Assembly (NCBI RefSeq): GCF_000017625.1
Contig: NC_009712.1
Location: 1,984,001 to 2,048,000, forward strand
Source: Methanoregula boonei 6A8
Lineage (GTDB): Archaea; Halobacteriota; Methanomicrobia; Methanomicrobiales; Methanospirillaceae
DNA length: 64,000 nucleotides
Direction of reading: 5' to 3'
This document shows, piece by piece, positions 57,080 through 64,000 of the stretch. Position 1 is the first letter of the stretch. Every line of letters starts with the position of its first letter. Position numbers and translations under genes: made by a program. The notes beneath the pieces were generated by a model. That model was not told where the DNA came from. It worked only from the letters and a program-made list of their open reading frames with translations, and searched no databases.

Positions 57080-58253
57080 GTCTCAGCCGCTCTCCTCTGC
57101 GCTCCGGATCCATGGCATACACCTCAAGACCGGGCACAATTACCCTGACCACCGGGATTCCCACCTCTTCCCGGGTCAGATCCACCACGATTACCCGGTT
57201 CAGATCCTGTTTTTTGAGCGCTTCTATGACAACCCGGATATCCCGTGCAAAATCGTCACTGTCAAACGATCGTAGAGCCGCATAGTCCACATATCCGTTA
57301 TCCTTGAACCAGTAACCGTTGATCCTTTTCGCCCGGTCATAGCCCATCTTCTTCCTGAGCTCGGCGGTTATTGTATCCTCCCGTGCCCCGTGGATCTGGG
57401 TAAGCCGGCTCTGTGCTACCTCAGTGAGTGCCCGCATCACCGCGATTCGTGCATTGCTATGGGTGCCGATCCCAATGGTGAGCAACGAGGGATCTTTAAG
57501 GAGCACATCATCTGCAACCGCTGCCATCGTGGGAATGCCGATGTCGCTTGTGATATCCCGCACGATCACATCCACCTGCGCATCGGCAAACTTCTTCTGC
57601 ATATCCGCAAGCATCGGATCGCTGATATTTACTACTGATGGCCCGGTATCGCGGGTGGCTTCCACCAGAGACCATGCATCCCGTTCGATCACTTCGCAAA
57701 GCGCGTGAAAGATTGCCTCTTCCCGGGTATTTCCCGAGGCGAGACCGTTGGTGGATGTGCGGAAGATCTGACGGAAATTTCTCGGAAGCGGGTGGAATAC
57801 AGCTTGGGCCGGGACAAGAAGCTGCTCATCGTTGGCAATATCCCATCCCTCGACCCAGGGAAGTACATGCCCGGGCTGTGTTTCTGCCGGAAGGATAAGA
57901 TCTGCAGGATTTATCACAGGTTCCCGGTCTTTAAGCATCTCATAGGTATCAAGCCGGACTTTTCGATCATGAATTTCGGAAGAATACCGTTCGATCCCTT
58001 CCATTATCCCGGAGATTCGCGACTCCTCCACGGTTGCGCCTTTTCCATTGTATACCGTGATCGCCCCATCCTCTGCTGTCGGCCGGATGCAGGAGAAGAC
58101 AGGAATACCGATCCTGTCAAGACCCGTGATCTCTGCTACCCGGGTGATGCCGGCAACGGGGATCTTCGGCTCTATGCGTGCAAGGGTCTCTGCGAGCGGT
58201 ACGGCACGCTGGGTCTCGTTGCTGTAAGTCTTCTTGCAGGAGGAAATACGCAT
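57042..58253 (-). CDS. ycaO: YcaO-type McrA-glycine thioamidation protein
   Basis: A 403-residue YcaO enzyme that activates a peptide amide with ATP. Residues for nucleotide and Mg binding lie in the SRISGIMEGIERYSSEI and ALCEVIERDAWSLVEA helices. With TfuA it thioamidates methyl-CoM reductase. It heads this two-gene operon. The mcr genes are not in the window. Confidence 0.95.
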   Translation of the reverse strand: MRISSCKKTYSNETQRAVPLAETLARIEPKIPVAGITRVAEITGLDRIGIPVFSCIRPTAEDGAITVYNGKGATVEESRISGIMEGIERYSSEIHDRKVRLDTYEMLKDREPVINPADLILPAETQPGHVLPWVEGWDIANDEQLLVPAQAVFHPLPRNFRQIFRTSTNGLASGNTREEAIFHALCEVIERDAWSLVEATRDTGPSVVNISDPMLADMQKKFADAQVDVIVRDITSDIGIPTMAAVADDVLLKDPSLLTIGIGTHSNARIAVMRALTEVAQSRLTQIHGAREDTITAELRKKMGYDRAKRINGYWFKDNGYVDYAALRSFDSDDFARDIRVVIEALKKQDLNRVIVVDLTREEVGIPVVRVIVPGLEVYAMDPERRGERLRHAKNHRLSRAKS

Positions 58254-58558
58254 GGATTCACCGGGATTCCGAGGGTTACCTGTTTTTCACTCTTGAGGTT
58301 TCACACTCTTGCGGTTTATACATGTCCCCCAGGGCAATAACTCCTCTCCAGCGATGATCCTGTGCTCTGGGGACTATCAAGTACACGGCACGAAGATTCA
58401 CGATCTCGTTACTAATCACTTCACCGGCCCTAACCGTCTTTACATTACCCGGGACCCGTACTCCCCCTCTTCGGCAGGACCTCTGGGATCGGGATTATTG
58501 CAGTTCTGGGGATACACTGATTGCTTTCCATGAACTCAAAGCGGTTGATAAAAGAGAT
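58254..58558. other. gap between ycaO and a sensor kinase
   Basis: About 305 bases on both strands. A weak forward frame (58309-58533, 74 codons) has no recognised domain or ribosome site and is not called. Upstream sequence for the ycaO unit presumably lies here; I see no distinct RNA gene. Confidence 0.45.
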
Positions 58559-59719
58559 CTAGCAGTGGGCCCGGTTAAATCGGTATGCACCTTTGGGAAT
58601 AAGAATTTCGAAGCGCAAACCCAGGTCCGGGTCACCGGTTTCCCGTATGCTCATACCGGAATATTCAAGGGTGTCATGGATGAGTTTCAGGGAAAAGTTG
58701 CTGGCATTCACGATCTCTTCTTTGAACAGATTGTTCTTCCTTGTAAGGGGAATGCCGGCGCTATTGTCCCCATAGGTGAGCTGAAGGCCTTCCTTTACTT
58801 CCGCAAAACTGATCCTGACTTCCGGTGCAGATTTCCCGTTTGCCAGGGTATTTTTCACCAGATAGGCTAACATTATCTCAAGTGCGGGGTCTCCAAAGAT
58901 CTCCAGCGCATGTGCCTCGGCATCCATCGAAAGAGATCCGGTCTCCATTAAAGAGAAAACTGATTGGATCGCCCTCCCCACATTCACCCAGCAGGGATGT
59001 TGCGTACCGAGCTTCTGGTAATCCCTTGTAAACTGGAGGAGAGCATGGATTTTCCGCAGCAGGTTCTCCTCTGCTTCAAAACACTTCATGCACGATTCAT
59101 TTTTCACGATCTCTTTTGAAAATTCGATGTACCCGCGTATGCTTGTGATCTTGTTTTCTATCTCATGCCAGACAATATTATTCATCAGATGGAGTTTTTT
59201 TTGGGAAAGCAGGAATGAACGCTCCATCATTTTGAGGGAAGTAAGATCTTCAAAGCTTTCGATACATCCAAGGATCACCCCGTTTCCGTCTAGGATAGGA
59301 ACCGCGGTAAAATGCAACCATTTGCCCTTCTTTCCCAAGCGGGGGAAAAAATCAATGGCTTCATAGGATCGTTCAACGCAATCGGATTCCGCCCATTTGT
59401 CACGGTACCAGATGCTTAGGTCTTTTGTTGCATCATCTACCAGTAGATCAGCAAGACAGGGCCTTTTTGTTTCGTAAAATGCCGTCCAAGACCGCGGCGT
59501 CCCGGATATCTCTTCTCCGGAGATCCCGGTGGATTCTTCCAGCGCCCGGTTCCAGGCAATAACCGAGTGACTGCGATCTATGAGAAATTGCGGGATGACA
59601 GACATTCGTACGACGGCACCCATGAGGGAGAGAATGTCGTTGCTCTGATCCACGGAGGGGGTCAGGATTGCAGATAATTTGCCATCTTCCCGTTTTTCCG
59701 GATTTGTCGTCGTGGTCAT
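58559..59719 (-). CDS. PAS-domain sensor histidine kinase
   Basis: A protein of about 386 residues, soluble, with a PAS/PAC sensor (about 40-170; FLIDRSHSVIAWNRALEESTG). A kinase region follows with phospho-acceptor His in NNIVWHEIENKITSIRGYI and an ATPase with GIPLTRKNNLF. Its ATPase core is somewhat degenerate (AYLVKNTLANG for the N box). It has no adjacent regulator. ATG 59719 is used in preference to a start eight codons upstream. Confidence 0.87.
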   Translation of the reverse strand: MTTTTNPEKREDGKLSAILTPSVDQSNDILSLMGAVVRMSVIPQFLIDRSHSVIAWNRALEESTGISGEEISGTPRSWTAFYETKRPCLADLLVDDATKDLSIWYRDKWAESDCVERSYEAIDFFPRLGKKGKWLHFTAVPILDGNGVILGCIESFEDLTSLKMMERSFLLSQKKLHLMNNIVWHEIENKITSIRGYIEFSKEIVKNESCMKCFEAEENLLRKIHALLQFTRDYQKLGTQHPCWVNVGRAIQSVFSLMETGSLSMDAEAHALEIFGDPALEIMLAYLVKNTLANGKSAPEVRISFAEVKEGLQLTYGDNSAGIPLTRKNNLFKEEIVNASNFSLKLIHDTLEYSGMSIRETGDPDLGLRFEILIPKGAYRFNRAHC

Positions 59720-60226
59720 ATCTCTCTGGTACAGATTCGGCACGAAGTTGTTCTGTGATGCCTATGCATTAGCCGCGATGAAGAAAGTCTGTCTGAAATC
59801 CCAAAGAGAACAGATTTTTCCAAGGATCTTGGATCACTTTACGAGGGAAAACTTTCGGGAAGGACCTGTGTGCCGGTATGGTATCATACTTACTGTTCAT
59901 TCAGGAAATCAGACAGTGTTCATTGTATCGGCAGGGACAAGTATATTATTACCTGCCGGTGAGTTTTAACGCCATTAAAAATTTCAACGCGGTTATAATC
60001 CATTTACGCTGGCGGAGACCTTACCAGACCCGGACGTTACCGCCATGGCAATCCATCGAATTGCATCCGGGTTTTCGAGCAAACTCCAAAGAGAGGCATT
60101 CAGTCTTTTAAAAAAACACGCCTTGAAACTTAAAAATCAGAGATCCCGACGTCATATTTCAGGAGGGTTTTTCATACGTGATAGCAATATACACTATTCA
60201 GGAAAACACACTCCGGACAGTGCAAC
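59720..60226. other. intergenic stretch without a recognised gene
   Basis: About 500 bases between divergent genes. Short frames present lack domains and ribosome sites. The segment near 60180-60200 (AATATACACTATT) is a plausible TATA region for the DUF1724 regulator. No RNA gene was recognised. Confidence 0.45.
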
Positions 60227-61009
60227 ATGAGCGATCTTTTGAGTATCATCTCGGCATCCGATAAACGGCGGAATCTTTTGATCCTCTTAAATAACGGCCC
60301 AAAAGAATGGGATGAAATTAAACAGATTCTAAAAGTCACGTCCACCGGCATGCTCCCCCAGGTTAAAATTCTTGAGGAAGAGCACCTGATTGAGAGAGCA
60401 GGAAAACAATTTTCTCTCACATCTATGGGAAGAGTCCTCACTGCCCATATGACCCCGCTTATCAGAACGATGGATGTATTTGACAAGAACAAAAAGTTTT
60501 GGCAGGATCATAATCTTGACGCACTTCCGATTGAGCTTTTAATGGATATCGGAGATCTGGGAAATTACCAGATCCTGGAAACAGCAGATGAGGAAATATT
60601 CGGTATAAGCGCTTTTCTGGATAACATAAACAAGGCAAGGACGCTCACCGGCATATCCCATACCGTGCATCCGAGATTCCCGGATTTTTTCCTGAATCTT
60701 GCCAAGAAGCGGGTGAAAATGTCCCTGATCCTGACACCCGGCGTTTTTAAAATTATTCAGGAGAAATACCGGCATCTGCTCAATGAAGGATTGAAACTCA
60801 AATCCGCGGATGTGTATGTGTTAAAAGAAGACGTCAAATTCTCAAATATTACCACGGATACCTATTTTTCTTTGTCCTTATTCTATAATAACGGGGTATT
60901 TGACTCCAAACACGATGTCATCAGTTATGATCCTTCCGCCCGTGAATGGGGGAACCGTCTCTTTTCTTATTACCTTAACAGAGCGGAAAAAATTGAGGCG
61001 GATGATTAG
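60227..61009 (+). CDS. DUF1724 winged-helix transcriptional regulator
   Basis: A 260-residue regulator of the methanogen type. An N-terminal winged helix (about 1-80; KRRNLLILLNNGPKEWDEIKQIL) is followed by a DUF1724 effector domain (about 130-255; MSLILTPGVFKIIQEKY). The effector is unknown. It is convergent with the UbiA gene, and the stops overlap by four bases. Confidence 0.88.
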   Translation: MSDLLSIISASDKRRNLLILLNNGPKEWDEIKQILKVTSTGMLPQVKILEEEHLIERAGKQFSLTSMGRVLTAHMTPLIRTMDVFDKNKKFWQDHNLDALPIELLMDIGDLGNYQILETADEEIFGISAFLDNINKARTLTGISHTVHPRFPDFFLNLAKKRVKMSLILTPGVFKIIQEKYRHLLNEGLKLKSADVYVLKEDVKFSNITTDTYFSLSLFYNNGVFDSKHDVISYDPSAREWGNRLFSYYLNRAEKIEADD

Positions 61010-61857
61010 GCCATTATACATGACCGGATTACCAGTGTTATGGCCGATTCCCAGTAAATAACGATTTCTCGAAGCCTCCGGCAGATAATTAGCGAGCTTT
61101 TTTCAAATGATGATGAGTATACAAGAAGGAAGGATGAGGTAATTACGAAACTGTACACGATTATAATCCATTCATTCTGGATAACATGGAAAAACACTGC
61201 ATAAGCCATCACGATGTGAAGCGCAACAATAATGATCACCAGGACTTTTTTTGTCAGATTCTCTCCAAGATATGCAGGGAGCGTGTGAATGCCGGCAGCC
61301 ACATCACCGCGAACATCTTTGAAATCATTCACACATGAAGTGACAAACAGTTTTAGTCCAAAGAAAAGGAAGATCACACCGACAGTTGCAATACTGCCGC
61401 AGTAACGGCTTACGACAAGTGCGATCGCTCCTCCCCAGCTTATGCCGATGATAATATTTTTTATCCCGGCTCCACCTTTGAGTTTGAATGCATAAGGTCC
61501 GATTTGTAGACCTCTTGTGTAAATATACCCGACAATGAACGGGAAAAAGGGTGCCAGGTAAATCCCGTCGCGTACAAAGAGAAAGGTACCCAGAAGAAAT
61601 GCAACAATGCAGGCAAGGATCCCTATTCTGCCATTTGCACCTATAAGTGAGGGTTTGTTGATTGCATCTTCTTTACAATCGAGCGCCCGATCAAGGGTAT
61701 AAGTAGCATAAATGATCAGGGCACAGGCGCAATATTCGGGTATCTGAACTGCGAGACCTGCAAGGAGAAAGGCGATGTGCAGCCGGAGCCCTCCTCCTAT
61801 TGCAACTACTGTTGATGAATTCAGAAGCCGAAAGGTTGGGTTGCCAAAGATTGACAT
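61006..61857 (-). CDS. UbiA family prenyltransferase
   Basis: A 283-residue membrane protein with about eight helices. Its two Asp-rich motifs have DxxxDxxxD spacing (YTLDRALDCKED near 57 and NDFKDVRGD near 180), which bind Mg-prenyl diphosphate. UbiA enzymes attach isoprenoid chains to lipids, quinones or hemes. Here the likely context is archaeal lipid or cofactor synthesis, but the acceptor cannot be fixed. Confidence 0.85.
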   Translation of the reverse strand: MSIFGNPTFRLLNSSTVVAIGGGLRLHIAFLLAGLAVQIPEYCACALIIYATYTLDRALDCKEDAINKPSLIGANGRIGILACIVAFLLGTFLFVRDGIYLAPFFPFIVGYIYTRGLQIGPYAFKLKGGAGIKNIIIGISWGGAIALVVSRYCGSIATVGVIFLFFGLKLFVTSCVNDFKDVRGDVAAGIHTLPAYLGENLTKKVLVIIIVALHIVMAYAVFFHVIQNEWIIIVYSFVITSSFLLVYSSSFEKSSLIICRRLREIVIYWESAITLVIRSCIMA

Positions 61858-61928
61858 ACCCTAAAAAATTTTGGCCGGCTATGTTATTACAAACGCATGA
61901 TAAATTTCAACAAGATTAAAATTATTAG

Positions 61929-61940
61929 ATATTTAAATAT
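61929..61940 (-). promoter_or_regulatory. AT-rich TATA region for the UbiA gene
   Basis: The 12-bp palindrome ATATTTAAATAT lies about 72 bases before the UbiA ATG and implies a leader near 45 bases. The surrounding 150 bases are unusually A/T-rich for this window. Confidence 0.4.
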
Positions 61941-62119
61941 AATACATTTTTAATTTGTTTTCCTCACGAAAATCTTTGCTCCTCTGCACTTATTCTATCG
62001 CCATTCATATTCACAATATATAGTATAATCGCAGTTTCGAGGTCATTGTAAGAAGTTAACACGGGAAAAATAAGGAGATGACATTTTCCTTCCTAAAATG
62101 AGTTTCCGACGCAAACGGG

Positions 62120-63082
62120 TTATCCCGGTCCGGTGTTTTCCCGCTTTTTTGCCCCATCACGCCTCCATGGCTCGTTGAGAACGTTGACCGTCACGTGCTC
62201 GATACCATTGACACCAAGAGCCTTAAGTTTCACCTGTTCCGACAGGTGATCCGAAAGGGGGCAGCCGCTACAGGCAAGAACCAGATCGATCTCCACGCTG
62301 GTACCTTTTACCCGGACCGCTTTGACCAGACCGAGATCGATGATGTCAAGGCCCACTTCCGGATCGATTACTTCGCGCAATGCATCGCGAATCTGGAGTT
62401 CCCAGATCAGTTCTTTCTGGACTGAGGGTGAGGCCGGAGCCGGTTGTGCCTGTTCTATGAGGCGGAGCCGCTCTTCAAACTGGTTCTGCCGCTCCAGCAA
62501 CCGGCTGGCCACACGGAGCACCGGGTCGGGAAGTACCTCGCCGGCGATTTCCTCCTCCATACCCCGATCCAATCCGGCAATCCTGCCCGGGACCCCGACT
62601 ACGGTTGCCCCAGGGGGAACTGACCTGACCACAACGGATCCGGCCCCTACTTTTGCGCCTTTGCCAATAATGATAGGGCCAAGAACAATGGCACCGGATC
62701 CCAGCGTCACTCCAGCCTCGATAGAAGGGTGGCGTTTGACATTTTCAAGCGCTGTCCCGCCAAGCACAACACCCATATAAATCAGGACATCGTCGCCAAC
62801 TTCGGCAGTTTCGCCGATAACAATACCCATGCCATGGTCAATAACCACACGGCGGCCGATCGTAGCGCCCGGATGGATCTCAATCCCCGTCAGGAACCGG
62901 TTGATATGGGAAACCAAACGCCCCCAGAATTTTAAACCGTGAGACCAGAGCCAATGTGCCCTGCGGTGAATCCAGAGCGCATGGAGTCCGGGATAACAGA
63001 AGAGCACTTCGACGGTAGAACGGGCCGCCGGATCCTTGGAAAAAATGGCCTGTATATCCTCCCGCAGCCGGTCAAAAACCAT
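62120..63082 (-). CDS. cysE: serine O-acetyltransferase fused to a MIP18/DUF59 domain
   Basis: A 320-residue fusion. Residues 1-190 form an EpsC-type serine acetyltransferase with left-handed helix repeats and catalytic His in [18 protein letters not shown]. It makes O-acetylserine for CysK. After a linker, about residues 230-310 are a DUF59/MIP18 domain ([21 protein letters not shown]...[13 protein letters not shown]), a type used in Fe-S cluster delivery. The fusion ties cysteine formation to cluster assembly. cysK lies 13 bases downstream in this strand's order. Confidence 0.9.
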   Translation of the reverse strand: MVFDRLREDIQAIFSKDPAARSTVEVLFCYPGLHALWIHRRAHWLWSHGLKFWGRLVSHINRFLTGIEIHPGATIGRRVVIDHGMGIVIGETAEVGDDVLIYMGVVLGGTALENVKRHPSIEAGVTLGSGAIVLGPIIIGKGAKVGAGSVVVRSVPPGATVVGVPGRIAGLDRGMEEEIAGEVLPDPVLRVASRLLERQNQFEERLRLIEQAQPAPASPSVQKELIWELQIRDALREVIDPEVGLDIIDLGLVKAVRVKGTSVEIDLVLACSGCPLSDHLSEQVKLKALGVNGIEHVTVNVLNEPWRRDGAKKRENTGPG

Positions 63083-63095
63083 AATTATTCCTCAT

Positions 63096-64000
63096 TTAAG
63101 CTTCGAAGAGTTCCGTACTCAGGTATCTCTCACCGGTATCCGGGAGAATGACAACAAGCGTCTTGCCCGCAAATTCAGGCCGGGCTGCCACCTGGAGCAC
63201 CGCCCATGTGGCAGCTCCACCGGATATACCGATCAGGATCCCTTCCTCTTTTGCCATACGCCGTGCGGTGGCGACAGCATCCTCGTAAGTTACGCGGATT
63301 ACCTCATCTATCAGGTCCATCTTAAGCACCGGCGGAATGAAACCTGGTGCCAGTCCCTGGATCTTGTGAGGCCCGGCCTGTCCTCCGGACAGGACGGGTG
63401 ATGCATCAGGTTCAACCGCAATAGCCTTAAAGGATGGCCTGCGGGGTTTGATTACTTCTGCAACACCCGTGAGGGTCCCGCCAGTTCCTACTCCTGCAAT
63501 GATAGCATCCACATTTCCATCGGTATCCCGCCAGATCTCTTCGGCGGTGGTCTTCCGGTGAACGGCAGGGTTAGCCGGGTTCCGGAACTGCTGGGGGATA
63601 TAGAAGCACTTGGGGTTTTCTTCAAGAAGTGCCTCGGCCTTCGCTATCGCACCTTTCATGCCCTCCTTTCCGGGAGTAAGAATCAGTTCCGCTCCAAAGG
63701 CCCTGAGGAGTTTTCTCCGTTCAATGCTCATTGTTTCAGGCATGACGAGGGTTATCCGGTATCCCCGGGCCGCGGACACCATTGCAAGCCCAATCCCGGT
63801 ATTCCCGCTGGTAGGTTCAAGAATGATCGTATCCGGTTTGATAAGCCCGGCTGCTTCTGCCGCATCGAGCATGGCATATCCGATCCTGTCCTTGACGCTG
63901 CCCATGGGGTTGAATGATTCAACCTTGGCTAGCACCGCAGCTCCCAGACCGCGGGTAACGCGATTGAGGCGCACAAGCGGGGTGTTGCCGATTGTTGCAG
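63096..64000 (-). CDS. cysK: cysteine synthase (N-terminus beyond window)
   Basis: The frame runs to the window edge with [12 protein letters not shown] and the PLP lysine in [11 protein letters not shown]. The substrate loop [11 protein letters not shown] and [11 protein letters not shown] are intact. It makes cysteine from O-acetylserine and sulfide. The reverse-strand start lies right of 64000. It precedes the cysE fusion, giving a cysK-cysE operon. Confidence 0.94.
   Translation of the reverse strand, partial: ATIGNTPLVRLNRVTRGLGAAVLAKVESFNPMGSVKDRIGYAMLDAAEAAGLIKPDTIILEPTSGNTGIGLAMVSAARGYRITLVMPETMSIERRKLLRAFGAELILTPGKEGMKGAIAKAEALLEENPKCFYIPQQFRNPANPAVHRKTTAEEIWRDTDGNVDAIIAGVGTGGTLTGVAEVIKPRRPSFKAIAVEPDASPVLSGGQAGPHKIQGLAPGFIPPVLKMDLIDEVIRVTYEDAVATARRMAKEEGILIGISGGAATWAVLQVAARPEFAGKTLVVILPDTGERYLSTELFEA

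Noticed and set aside
58309-58533. 74-codon forward frame between ycaO and the sensor kinase
   Set aside because: No ribosome site, no known motif and no partner; it is too weak to call a gene.

Overview
The window reads as a chromosomal segment of a hydrogenotrophic methanogen of the order Methanomicrobiales, most likely the Methanoregulaceae. Supporting signs are the split archaeal RNA polymerase genes (A'/A'', B'/B''), archaeal replication and translation genes (priS, GINS, aIF2-alpha, L44e, S27e, Nop10), ether-lipid genes (glycerol-1-phosphate dehydrogenase, geranylgeranyl reductase, a UbiA-type prenyltransferase), the YcaO/TfuA pair for methyl-coenzyme M reductase thioamidation, and families largely confined to methanogens (DUF473, UPF0058, UPF0179, DUF1724 regulators). 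The genus is inferred, not proven.

Layout. 1-2.2 kb is decayed accessory DNA: a cupredoxin-like lipoprotein that has lost two copper ligands, a membrane zinc-ribbon protein with a probable broken start, a frameshifted zinc-ribbon remnant and intergenic repeats. 2.2-9.5 kb holds a PIN-ATPase-KH protein, leuS and small archaeal conserved genes. 9.6-18.2 kb is the reverse-strand RNA polymerase operon (rpoH-B''-B'-A'-A''-rpl30e-nusA) framed by tRNA-Lys and tRNA-Arg. 18.2-20.1 kb is a Roadblock/two-response-regulator signalling cluster. 20.5-28.8 kb holds tRNA-Pro, a DUF89 phosphatase, a bacterial-type phosphofructokinase, a site-2-type protease, RNase HII, a TrkA potassium-uptake subunit, a ferredoxin-geranylgeranyl reductase pair and glnA with an NrpR-type operator. 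29.3-38.2 kb holds endonuclease Q, a REC-PAS-TPR regulator, the rpl44e-rps27e-aif2a-nop10-PAC2 operon and the UPF0058-elp3-priS-gins51 operon. 38.2-45 kb holds an ADP-ribosylglycohydrolase, UPF0179, egsA divergent from DUF63-SpoIIM, proS and a surface protein. 45-53.9 kb includes an Mrp ATPase, a dead YbhB gene, a dGTPase-like HD protein, an FHA-HTH/receptor-kinase operon and surface proteins. 54-64 kb holds tRNA-Gly with a DUF5612/Sua5/nucleotidyltransferase operon, tfuA-ycaO, a PAS histidine kinase, a DUF1724 regulator, a UbiA prenyltransferase and the cysE-cysK cysteine pathway, cut by the window edge.

The best candidate for an undescribed system is the operon at 48.8-52.0 kb. It encodes an FHA domain fused to a winged helix, a single-pass Ser/Thr kinase with a NosD-like beta-helix ectodomain, and a small CxxC-rich protein. 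This looks like a one-membrane phospho-signalling route from the cell surface to transcription. Other points of note are a serine acetyltransferase fused to a MIP18/DUF59 domain, overlapping divergent leaderless promoters at egsA/DUF63, GGAA-N6-TTCC upstream of glnA, and several genes that have lost metal ligands or reading frame.
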